Assembly: GCA_951813555.1 (NCBI GenBank)
Contig: OX638344.1
Coordinates: 1,550,001-1,614,000 of the forward strand
Direction: 5' to 3'
From: an uncultured Acidimicrobiales bacterium
Lineage (GTDB): Bacteria; Actinomycetota; Acidimicrobiia; Acidimicrobiales; Bin134
Length of the DNA stretch: 64,000 nucleotides
Below, one piece after another: positions 7,475-15,687 of this stretch. Position numbers and translations under genes: made by a program. Below the pieces are notes generated by a model. That model saw nothing but the letters and a program-made list of their open reading frames with translations, was not told the DNA's origin and did not search any database. How positions within the stretch are numbered: the stretch's first letter is position 1; each line of letters starts with the position of its first letter.

Positions 7475-9748
7475 GTGACCGATAGCGCGCAGACGTGGCA
7501 CAAGACGGCCTGCATGCTGTGCGAGTCGAACTGCGGGGTCGAGGTGCGCCTCGACGGCCGCCGCTTTGCCCGCATCCGGGGGAACAAAGACCACGTCAGC
7601 TCCAACGGCTACATCTGCGAGAAGGCGCTGCGGCTCGACCACTACCAGAACCACCGCACCCGGCTGACCGAGCCGATGCGCCGCCGCGACGATGGTGCCT
7701 ATGAGCCGGTCTCGTGGGACACGGCCATCGCCGAGGTGGCCGACCGCTTGGCTGCGGTGCGCGATGCCCACGGCGGAGCGTCGATCTTCTGCTATGGCGG
7801 CGGCGGGCAGGGCAACCACCTCGGCGGCGTCTACGGCCAGGCCGTGGCCAACGCGCTCGGCGTGCGCTATCGCTCGAACGCCATCGCCCAGGAGAAAACC
7901 GGCGAGGCTTTCGTGGAGGGCCGCCTCTACCGGGCCCACACCCGGGGCGACTGGGAGCACACCGAGGTGGCCGTGTTCTTGGGCAAGAACCCCTGGAACA
8001 GCCACGGCTTCCCCGAGGCCCGCCGCGTGCTGCGCCAGATCGCCAACGACCCCGACCGCTCGTTGGTGGTGATCGATCCCCGGCGCACCAAAACCGCCGA
8101 GCTGGCCGACCACTTCTTGGCTGTGCGGCCCGGCACCGACGCCTTCTGCGTGGCCGCCCTCCTCGCCATCATGGTGCGAGACGATCTGGTCGACTGGGAC
8201 TTCGTGCACGAGCGGGTGGCTGAGATCGAGCCGGTGATCGCCGCCCTGGCCCGGGTGCCCATCGCGGATTTCGCCCTGCGATGCGACATCGCCCTCGAAC
8301 AGCTCGAAGCCGTGGCGCAGCGGATCGGTCGAGCCCAGTCGGTGGCCGTGTACGAGGATCTGGGCATCGAGCAGGGCCCCCACTCCACCTTGGTGTCGTA
8401 CCTCCAGCGCCTCATCTGGATCCTGCGGGGCAGCTTCGCCAAACCGGGCGGCATCCACCCCCACACCGCCATCGGGTCGGTCACCGGGGGCGGTTCGGGC
8501 CGGGGCCGGGGCGGGCGGCCCAAGGTGACCCCGGTTACCGGCGCGCCGATCATCGCCGGGCTGATCCCGTGCAACTCGATCGCCGAGGAGGTGCTCACCG
8601 ACCATCCCGACCGGTTCCGGGCCATGATCATCGAGAGCTCGAATCCGGCCCACTCCCTGGCCGACTCACCCCGCTTCCGCGAGGCCATGGCGGCCCTCGA
8701 ATTCAGCGTGGTCATCGACGTGACCATGACCGAGACCGCCCGCCTGGCCGATTACGTCCTGCCCGCCGCCAGCCAATTCGAGAAGCCCGAGGCTGTCTTC
8801 TTCAACTTCGAGTTCCCCGACAACGTCTTCTATCTCCGCAAGCCGGTTCTCGACCCCGAGCCGGGCACGCTGGCCGAACCCGAGATCCACGCCAGGCTGG
8901 TGGAGGCCCTCGGCGCCTACACCAGCGACGACCTGGCCCCGCTGCACGAGGCCGCGGCCCAGGGACGGGCCGCGTTCGCGGCCGCCTACGGCGAGCTGAT
9001 GGCCGATCGGCCCGAGCTGGCCGGGGTGGGCGCGGCGGTGCTGTACCGCACGCTCGGCCCCACCCTGCCCGACGGCCTGGCCGGGGCGGCCGCGCTGTGG
9101 TTCGCGTCGCAGATGTGCGCCGCGGCCTATCCCGAAGCGGTGGCCCGGGCCGGCATCGCGCCCGGCGAGGCCGGCCTCGGCGACGGGCTGTTCGATGCCA
9201 TCTTGGCCAGCGACGACGGGGTGGTGTTCACCCGCCACCTCCACGAGGAGGCCTGGGACCTGCTCCGGGTGGACGACGGAAAGATCCATGCCGCCATTCC
9301 CCGCCTGCTCGAAAAGCTCGACGCGCTGGGCGACGCCCCGGTGGACCACACCAGCGACGCCTACCCCTATGTGCTCTCTGCCGGAGAGCGGCGCTCGTTC
9401 ACCGCCAACACCATCTTCCGCGATCCGGGCTGGCGGAAGGCCGACGCCGAGGGCGCCTTGGCCATCAGCCCCGGCGACGCGGCGTCCTTGGGCCTGGAGG
9501 ACGGCGACCGGGTCCGCCTCACCACCGCCACCGGCGCTGCCGAGGCCTGCGTGCTCATCGACGACGCCATGCGCTCGGGCCACATCAGCCTGCCCAACGG
9601 CATGGGCCTCGACTACCCCGACGAGACCGGCGAGCATTTCCGGGTGGGCGTCGCCCCCAACGAGCTCACCGCCCTGGAGTGGAAAGACGACATCGCCGGC
9701 ACCCCCTGGCACAAGCACGTTCCTGCCCGCCTCGAGCCCCTCAGTTGA
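7475..9748 (+). CDS. Molybdopterin-dependent oxidoreductase (formate dehydrogenase/DMSO reductase family)
   Basis: A 757-residue protein. An N-terminal [4Fe-4S] site is formed by CMLCESNC and a later Cys in GYICEKALR. The Mo-bisMGD domain includes FLGKNPWNSHGFPEAR and VVIDPRRTKTAELADHFL. The C-terminal dinucleotide-binding domain contains HISLPNGMGLDYPDETGEHF. The GTG at 7475 is chosen because the frame upstream overlaps the esterase and does not look like protein of this family. No twin-arginine signal is visible, so it is cytoplasmic. No electron-transfer subunit lies beside it, and the substrate is unknown. Confidence 0.82.
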   Translation: MTDSAQTWHKTACMLCESNCGVEVRLDGRRFARIRGNKDHVSSNGYICEKALRLDHYQNHRTRLTEPMRRRDDGAYEPVSWDTAIAEVADRLAAVRDAHGGASIFCYGGGGQGNHLGGVYGQAVANALGVRYRSNAIAQEKTGEAFVEGRLYRAHTRGDWEHTEVAVFLGKNPWNSHGFPEARRVLRQIANDPDRSLVVIDPRRTKTAELADHFLAVRPGTDAFCVAALLAIMVRDDLVDWDFVHERVAEIEPVIAALARVPIADFALRCDIALEQLEAVAQRIGRAQSVAVYEDLGIEQGPHSTLVSYLQRLIWILRGSFAKPGGIHPHTAIGSVTGGGSGRGRGGRPKVTPVTGAPIIAGLIPCNSIAEEVLTDHPDRFRAMIIESSNPAHSLADSPRFREAMAALEFSVVIDVTMTETARLADYVLPAASQFEKPEAVFFNFEFPDNVFYLRKPVLDPEPGTLAEPEIHARLVEALGAYTSDDLAPLHEAAAQGRAAFAAAYGELMADRPELAGVGAAVLYRTLGPTLPDGLAGAAALWFASQMCAAAYPEAVARAGIAPGEAGLGDGLFDAILASDDGVVFTRHLHEEAWDLLRVDDGKIHAAIPRLLEKLDALGDAPVDHTSDAYPYVLSAGERRSFTANTIFRDPGWRKADAEGALAISPGDAASLGLEDGDRVRLTTATGAAEACVLIDDAMRSGHISLPNGMGLDYPDETGEHFRVGVAPNELTALEWKDDIAGTPWHKHVPARLEPLS

Positions 9749-9808
9749 TGTCGCCAATGGGTTTGGCGACGGGGTTGCGGCGATTCGACTGATTGTCTGA
9801 GCGCTCTG

Positions 9809-11176
9809 GTGGCTGCGGCCGACGACCGCTACCGGTTCCGCCTGATGGCGGCCATCGTCCCCGTGCAATTCGGGGTGAGCATGAGCCTGACGGTGATCGC
9901 GGTGGCCGTCGGCGACATCGCCCGCGACCTCGACACCGGAACCGGCGCCGCCAGCTGGGCGGTGACCGGGGCCATATTGGCTTCGGCGGTGTCCACGTCG
10001 CTGGGCGGCAAGCTGGGCGACATCTACGGCCACCGCCGGGCCTTTCTCGCTGCCGCGGTGATGCTGGTGGTGGTCACGCCCCTCAGCGGGCTGGCCTGGA
10101 ACATCGAGAGCCTCATCGGCTTCCGGGTGGCGGCCGGGGTGGCCAACGGTGTGGCCACCGCCGCGGGCACCGCCATGGTGCTGTTGGCATTCCCCATCGC
10201 CACCCGCTCCCGGGCCATCGGCTGGTACCAGTCGGCCCTGTCGGGGGCGCCGGCCATCGGGCTGATCGTCGGGGGGCAGATCGTCGAGCAGTTCGGTTGG
10301 CGGTGGGTGTTCGCCTTCTTCGGGGTGATCGCCGTTGTCGGCCTGGTGACCAGCGCGGCGGTGGTGCGGCCCATGGGGGGCGGCCTGGACGTGTCCGTCG
10401 ACTACTGGGGCGGCCTCACGCTCTCTGCCGGGGTGGCGCTGGTGCTGGTGGGGCTCACACTTCTGGGCAGCGACGGGGTGGGCACCTCGGTGAGCATCAT
10501 CCTCATGGGCGGCGGGGTTGTGCTTTTGGCCGCGTTCGCCCGCATCGAACAGCGCGTGCCCGAGCCGATCATCAGCATGGACTATCTGCGAAAGCGCAAC
10601 TTCTCTATTCCCATCTGGGTGGTCACCCTGGCCAACTTCTCGTTCATGGGCGGCCTGGTGATCACCCCGTTCTTGTTCACCGAGCGGCTGGGCTGGGGCC
10701 TGGGGGCGGCAACCCTTTTGCTGGCGGTGCGACCGATTACGTTCAGCTCGTGCGCCTTCGCCGGGGGCTACATCCACCCCCGCTTGGGGCCCCGGATGAC
10801 CCCGGTGGTCGGATCATCGCTATTGGCGGTGGGCATGGTGTTCTTCGCCCTGTCGGCCTGGCAGGCATCGCTGGGCTGGACGGTGGCGGGGCTGTTCGTG
10901 GTGGCCATCGGCCACGGCATCCAGCTCCCCTCGCTCACCACCACCGCCTCTGACGCGGTGGAGCCCGAGGACTACGGCGTGGCCTCCGGCATGCGGGGCA
11001 CCCTCACCCAAGTGGGCGTCACCACCGGCATGCAGACCATGGTCATCATGATCGGCACCAACATCACCGGCAACTCCCTAGCCAACTCCTACCTCCTAGG
11101 CGCCGCCGCCGCAGCAGTAGCCGCAGTCCTGTCCCTAGCCATCTCCCCCGGATCAAGGGCCGTAAAGACCCAATAG
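9809..11176 (+). CDS. MFS transporter (DHA2/EmrB-like drug efflux type)
   Basis: A 455-residue polytopic membrane protein with about 12-14 hydrophobic segments. The conserved MFS loop between helices 2 and 3 is visible as GGKLGDIYGHRRAFL near residue 67. GWRWVFAFFGVIAVVGL near residue 170 is typical of the EmrB/QacA group. It probably exports a hydrophobic compound. The GTG at 9809 is used, and the ATG at 9845 is an alternative. It follows the molybdopterin enzyme by 60 bases. Confidence 0.82.
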   Translation: MAAADDRYRFRLMAAIVPVQFGVSMSLTVIAVAVGDIARDLDTGTGAASWAVTGAILASAVSTSLGGKLGDIYGHRRAFLAAAVMLVVVTPLSGLAWNIESLIGFRVAAGVANGVATAAGTAMVLLAFPIATRSRAIGWYQSALSGAPAIGLIVGGQIVEQFGWRWVFAFFGVIAVVGLVTSAAVVRPMGGGLDVSVDYWGGLTLSAGVALVLVGLTLLGSDGVGTSVSIILMGGGVVLLAAFARIEQRVPEPIISMDYLRKRNFSIPIWVVTLANFSFMGGLVITPFLFTERLGWGLGAATLLLAVRPITFSSCAFAGGYIHPRLGPRMTPVVGSSLLAVGMVFFALSAWQASLGWTVAGLFVVAIGHGIQLPSLTTTASDAVEPEDYGVASGMRGTLTQVGVTTGMQTMVIMIGTNITGNSLANSYLLGAAAAAVAAVLSLAISPGSRAVKTQ

Positions 11177-11200
11177 ACAAAACGGCACGGCAGTGCTGCA

Positions 11201-11225
11201 TGTACGATTGACGTACAGCGTCAAT
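11201..11225. promoter_or_regulatory. Candidate HigA operator (nested inverted repeats)
   Basis: ATTGACG at 11207-11213 and CGTCAAT at 11219-11225 form a perfect 7-bp inverted repeat around a 5-base spacer. A second, overlapping repeat pairs TGTAC at 11201-11205 with GTACA at 11213-11217. The site lies 42 bases upstream of the antitoxin ATG, the right place for autorepression by an XRE-type protein. Confidence 0.45.
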
Positions 11226-11266
11226 GTAGATTGGTGGACTATCACTAGAAGGAAGGGGGGTTGGGA

Positions 11267-11557
11267 ATGTTGCGAAGGGTTGTTCATCCGGGGGAGGTGC
11301 TCAAGGGCGAGTTGGAGGAGTTCGGGATCACGCCGACCGAGTTAGCCCGCCAGATCGCCGTGCCGCCCAATCGCGTATCTCAGATCATTGCCGGAAAGCG
11401 GTCGATCACCGGGGATACGGCGCTTCGGCTAGGCCACTGGTTCGGCGTCGAGCCGCAGTTCTGGATGAACCTGCAAACCCAGCACGACTTGGCGGTTGCC
11501 GGCCAAGAAGTTGGCGAGGCGGTGGAAGCACTTCCCACCGCCCGCCAAATCGCCTGA
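11267..11557 (+). CDS. higA: HigA-family antitoxin (XRE HTH), apparently orphan
   Basis: A 96-residue protein that opens with the HigA signature HPGEVLKGELEEFGITPTEL. The helix-turn-helix follows (LARQIAVPPNRVSQIIAGKR), then the family segment ALRLGHWFGVEPQFWMNLQ near residue 62. The ATG at 11267 has a long GGAAGGGGGG upstream; an in-frame TTG at 11261 is an alternative. HigB toxins normally lie immediately upstream, but only 90 bases separate this gene from the MFS gene and none is present. It may act as a lone regulator. Confidence 0.8.
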   Translation: MLRRVVHPGEVLKGELEEFGITPTELARQIAVPPNRVSQIIAGKRSITGDTALRLGHWFGVEPQFWMNLQTQHDLAVAGQEVGEAVEALPTARQIA

Positions 11558-11651
11558 CTGCACTATCAAGGTATCCAACCCGGCAGTAGCGCCAGATTGC
11601 TGAATTCATCCGTCCAAGGTCAGCGCCTCAATTCAACAGCAGGAAACCGGC

Positions 11652-12473
11652 CTACTGTTGGGCAAACCGGGAGATGAATCGGAGCACTTGGTCTGGGGTG
11701 TTGCCCGGCCAAAAAGCGTGGAGCAGCCAGGTCGCCCCCGCCTCGACGAATGGCGCGGTGTCGATGCTGGGGTGAGCCGTGCAAGCGAAGTCAAACCCGT
11801 CGAGCGTGCCTCGCTGTTCGAACACGGCGTCGACGATGCACTTGAAGCCCTCGACGTCGGTGTCGTTTGGATAGATACCGTCGTATTGGTCTGCTCTTCG
11901 AGCCGGGGCCAGTGCCCCGTGTGTGCTGGCAAACCAGATGGGGATGCGGCGGCGCTGGCCATCGAGGAGGTGGACCTGCACGTCGTCGACCACCCAGGCG
12001 TCGGTGCGGTACTGCACTGGCTCTTCGGACCACAGGCGAACCAACAGCTCAGCCCCCTCGGTCAGCTTCGTCGCTCGCTCGGCCCGATCATCCGGTTCGC
12101 CGAAGGCCGAGAGCTCCCGGGCCCGGTCGCTCCCGAGGCCGAGCCCGAGGATCACCCTTCCCCCGCTGATCTGGTCGAGCGACAGCGTCGCCTGCGAGAC
12201 GTTGATGAGCCTTCGACGCGCCAGCGGCGTGACCATCGGCCCGATCTTGATTCGCCGACTACGAGTTGCCGCAGCAGCCAGAGCAACCCAAGGATCGGCA
12301 ATCGGCCACTGGCCTTCAACCGGGCTGAGCACATGGTCCCAAACGAACACCCCGTCAAGCCCCGCCTCATCAGCAGCCTCAGCGATGTCCCCAAACGCCA
12401 CCAGGTCCGCCAACGCCCCAAACAACGGCAGCGTCAACCCATGTCGCACCACTCCCGACCCTAGTTTGAACAT
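11652..12473 (-). CDS. LLM class F420-dependent oxidoreductase
   Basis: A 273-residue luciferase-like protein. Family blocks are LTLPLFGALADLVAFGDIAE, DGVFVWDHVLSPVEG, LSLDQISGGRVILGLGLGSD and RRRIPIWFASTHG. The glycine-rich LGLGLGSDR region resembles F420-using members. The open frame runs to 12584, but it enters the hairpin-rich region there, so the ATG at 12473 is preferred. No good ribosome-binding site is visible. It is divergent from the promoter-hairpin units. Confidence 0.78.
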   Translation of the reverse strand: MFKLGSGVVRHGLTLPLFGALADLVAFGDIAEAADEAGLDGVFVWDHVLSPVEGQWPIADPWVALAAAATRSRRIKIGPMVTPLARRRLINVSQATLSLDQISGGRVILGLGLGSDRARELSAFGEPDDRAERATKLTEGAELLVRLWSEEPVQYRTDAWVVDDVQVHLLDGQRRRIPIWFASTHGALAPARRADQYDGIYPNDTDVEGFKCIVDAVFEQRGTLDGFDFACTAHPSIDTAPFVEAGATWLLHAFWPGNTPDQVLRFISRFAQQ

Positions 12474-12490
12474 GGGCGAAGACGATTCCG

Positions 12491-12519
12491 TTGCCAATGA
12501 CCATGCGCTCGGGTATGGT
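12491..12519 (+). promoter_or_regulatory. Promoter of hairpin unit 1
   Basis: TTGCCA at 12491-12496 and TATGGT at 12514-12519 are separated by exactly 17 bases, the optimum for a primary-sigma promoter. The hairpin of unit 1 begins 12 bases after the -10 hexamer, so transcription would start only about 5 bases before the stem. Confidence 0.6.
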
Positions 12520-12531
12520 GATTCCGTTCTT

Positions 12532-12575
12532 CCCCGCCTGCCCTGCAATGCAGGGCATGGCGGGGTTATTTTTTT
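12532..12575 (+). terminator. Hairpin and T-tract of unit 1 (possible ~50-nt RNA)
   Basis: A 7-bp GC stem (12532-12538 with 12559-12565) and a second 7-bp stem (12540-12546 with 12550-12556) are stacked across a small bulge, with a three-base AAT loop. TTATTTTTTT at 12566-12575 follows. This is an excellent intrinsic terminator placed directly behind a promoter, so the predicted product is a tiny RNA of about 50 nt. Confidence 0.7.
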
Positions 12576-12606
12576 GCCCTGCATTCCTGAAAGCTCGTCA
12601 AATTCG

Positions 12607-12635
12607 TTGGAAACGGGGCTGGGCTTGGCTATGGT
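12607..12635 (+). promoter_or_regulatory. Promoter of hairpin unit 2
   Basis: TTGGAA at 12607-12612 and TATGGT at 12630-12635 are again spaced by 17 bases. The -10 element and the following GAGTCCGTACTT closely match unit 1 (GATTCCGTTCTT). The distance to the hairpin is again 12 bases. Confidence 0.6.
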
Positions 12636-12647
12636 GAGTCCGTACTT

Positions 12648-12689
12648 CCCCGTCTGCCCTGTTTCTCAGGGTATGGCGGGGCTATTTAT
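12648..12689 (+). terminator. Hairpin and T-rich tail of unit 2
   Basis: The outer stem pairs 12648-12654 with 12675-12681, using one T-G wobble where unit 1 has C-G. The inner stem pairs 12656-12661 with 12667-12672 around a TTTCT loop. The tail CTATTTATT is a weaker T-tract than in unit 1. Changes relative to unit 1 keep the pairing, so the fold rather than the bare sequence appears conserved. Confidence 0.6.
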
Positions 12690-12718
12690 TGCCAACATGC
12701 CGGGATCATTTTCGCTCG

Positions 12719-12747
12719 CTGTCAGTGAGGATGAGTTCGGCTAAGGT
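12719..12747 (+). promoter_or_regulatory. Promoter of hairpin unit 3, nearest the NYN gene
   Basis: CTGTCA at 12719-12724 and TAAGGT at 12742-12747 have a 17-base spacer, and 12 bases separate the -10 from the hairpin. This is the only promoter-like element between unit 2 and the NYN gene, so it is the likely source of NYN transcripts if polymerase reads through the hairpin. Confidence 0.55.
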
Positions 12748-12759
12748 GGCCTCAATCTT

Positions 12760-12804
12760 CCCCGCTTGGCCTGCGTTGCAGGGCAGGCGGGGGTTTATTT
12801 TTTT
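12760..12804 (+). terminator. Hairpin and T-tract of unit 3, abutting the NYN start
   Basis: The stem runs from 12760-12774 to 12778-12792 with one G/G mismatch, one T-G wobble and a GTT loop. TTTATTTTTTT follows at 12794-12804, only 7 bases before the ATG at 12812. Expression of the NYN frame would require read-through of this terminator, that is, attenuation. Confidence 0.65.
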
Positions 12805-12811
12805 CGGAGCC

Positions 12812-13438
12812 ATGTCTGGCAAAAGCGTCGTAGTCTTCATCGACTACCAGAACGTCTACCACCGAGCACGTGCCGCCTTTGGCCACGAAAGAGACCCCAA
12901 CCGGAACGCGGGGCATGTATACCCGGAAAAGATCGGGGACCTGCTATGCGAGCGCGGCCAGTCGAAGGATCCCGGCAGAGCGCTGACCGAAGTGAGGGTC
13001 TACAAGGGCCTGCCTGATCACCGAAGTGGCATCGATGCCCAGAGCTACGCGGCTCGCCAGACGGCGGCCTGGGCCAAGACTCCTGGAGTCGCAGTGAGGT
13101 CGCGACCGTTGGACTACTACGAGGCCGAGAAAAGAGGGAGGACTGTGTGGAAGGGCCAGGAGAAGGGCGTTGACGTGATGCTGGCACTGGACCTTGTTGA
13201 AATGGCCCGAACCGGTGCTTTCGACACCGCTGTCGTGTTCTCCGCTGACCCGGACCCCCTTCCCGCTCTGGAACAGGTTGTGTAGATCGGCAAACGGGTT
13301 GAGACAGCGACTTGGGAAGGTCCCGGCGTGAACTGCGGCCCAATCCGAATCCCCGATCGCGACTTGTGGAACCACCGTCTCAACCAGACTGATTTCAACC
13401 GAGTCAGAGACGACACCGACTACCTCGCGGTCCCATAG
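12812..13438 (+). pseudogene. NYN-domain protein (PIN-like putative RNase), interrupted by a nonsense codon
   Basis: The frame encodes an NYN/LabA-like protein with VVVFIDYQNVYHRA at the N-terminus, YKGLP, GQEKGVDVMLALDLVEMA and VVFSADPD. The acidic residues of these motifs form the metal site in the family. A TAG at 13283-13285 stops the frame after 157 residues. The same frame then continues without interruption for 50 codons to a TAG at 13436-13438, including ETATWEGPGVNCGPIR and DFNRVRDDTDYLAVP, which read like a normal family C-terminus. A single GAG-to-TAG change would explain this. Prolines in SADPDPLP also look like decay. The ATG at 12812 has only a poorly spaced GGAG upstream. Confidence 0.75.
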
Positions 13439-13464
13439 CCCATGTGACTGAACCTCCCCGGGTT

Positions 13465-14708
<1,244 letters not shown>

Positions 14709-14794
14709 GGCTCCATCCTCTCAAGGGTCGGAGACTGCGCAATACCCGGGGAGGTTCAGACCGCGCACCTGGGGAGACAGTCAAGACAGGACCC

Positions 14795-15586
14795 TCACGC
14801 TGGAGGCCGGGAATGGGGAAAGGCCCAGTCCTCAAGGTCTAGCGTGTCCAAGTGCAGCACAGCGACTGCCCGGTTGGTGTTGTCGCAGTCGAGGCCTTTG
14901 ATGGTGATGCCGTTGCGCTCGGTCTCATAGGCGTGGTGCCAGTGGCCGTGTACCACCAGCTTGGGGCGGATCGCCTCGACCACCTGGGCCAAGAGGCGCC
15001 TCACCTGGGCGGATGTCCGTTCGTCGGCCTCGGGTATCGGCAGTCCCTTCAGCCGGTAGCCCAGAGATGGGTGGTCGTGGCACAACAACACGTCCGCCGG
15101 CCCCTGGTTGATGGCCCGCTCGGCGTCTGAGGCAGACGGGACCTCGGTGGCTGGGAACCAGTCGTAGCCCGGCGTGCGCGCCATGTGGTCCACGCTGAAC
15201 GCCCCGCCCAATGCCCGGAACCGCACCCCGTGCCATTGCCACGCACAGCCCCGCGGCAAGTACCAGAGGCTGGGAAGCATCTCCACCGGATCGACACGGC
15301 CGCGCTCACCGCTGCGCAGATCGGCATGGAACCCAAGGTGCTCGTGGTCTTCGTGGTTGCCGTCGATGAAGCAGACCGTGATCCCTGCGGCAACCGCAGC
15401 CTGGGACACCTTCTGGGCGAAGTCGCTTTGTGGCCACCACCCGAAATCGCCGAGCTGGACGACCATGTCCACACCGTCGGCCGCCAACTCCTCGACCACG
15501 CGGCACGTCCACACCGCATTCGCATGCGTATCGCCCACAAGCGCCACGCGCCTGCCCACCGGACTGGGAAGAACACCACAAGCCAT
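14795..15586 (-). CDS. Metallophosphoesterase (calcineurin-like)
   Basis: A 263-residue protein with all metallophosphoesterase blocks: ALVGDTHAN near residue 17, VQLGDFGWWP, FIDGNHEDHEH near 74, LLCHDHPSLGY and VVHGHWHHAYE near 215. These provide the two-metal site of this phosphoesterase class. The substrate is unknown. The ATG at 15586 has an AAGGG upstream; the frame extends to 15643. It sits between the IS element and an IS-end-like sequence at 15660-15673, so it may belong to a transposed segment. Confidence 0.8.
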   Translation of the reverse strand: MACGVLPSPVGRRVALVGDTHANAVWTCRVVEELAADGVDMVVQLGDFGWWPQSDFAQKVSQAAVAAGITVCFIDGNHEDHEHLGFHADLRSGERGRVDPVEMLPSLWYLPRGCAWQWHGVRFRALGGAFSVDHMARTPGYDWFPATEVPSASDAERAINQGPADVLLCHDHPSLGYRLKGLPIPEADERTSAQVRRLLAQVVEAIRPKLVVHGHWHHAYETERNGITIKGLDCDNTNRAVAVLHLDTLDLEDWAFPHSRPPA

Positions 15587-15659
15587 CAACGAACCCTTCG
15601 ACCTGACGACATTCCTACCAGCCAACGACCCGAATTCCTCCAAAGTTTGCGTGGAACGT

Positions 15660-15673
15660 CCCGGGGAGATTCA
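15660..15673. repeat. Solo IS-end-like sequence
   Basis: CCCGGGGAGATTCA differs at a single position from the right terminal repeat of the IS3 element at 14745-14758 and has the same orientation. It could be a remnant of an earlier insertion. At 14 bases it could also be chance. Confidence 0.35.
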
Positions 15674-15687
15674 CCTTGATCATCCTC

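Noticed and set aside
8666..10777. 703-codon - strand open frame
   Set aside because: It runs opposite to the molybdopterin enzyme and MFS genes and is His/Gly/Pro-rich shadow sequence.
11267..11651. HigB toxin downstream of higA
   Set aside because: The ~95 bases after higA contain no complete frame of toxin size; the next gene is an LLM enzyme on the other strand.
12491..12811. Calling the tandem hairpins a canonical type III (ToxIN) antitoxin array
   Set aside because: ToxIN antitoxins are tandem ~35-nt pseudoknot repeats under one promoter before a single terminator. Here each unit has its own promoter and terminator and the protein is NYN-like, so only a loose analogy is justified.
12491..12811. 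Integron attC sites or a CRISPR array
   Set aside because: There is no integrase, no attC core sites and no short repeat-spacer periodicity. Conservation is confined to promoter and hairpin segments.
13283..13285. TAG as a recoded codon (pyrrolysine or programmed read-through)
   Set aside because: No recoding signal or pyrrolysine genes are visible, and a nearby suspicious substitution cluster (SADPDPLP) favours decay.
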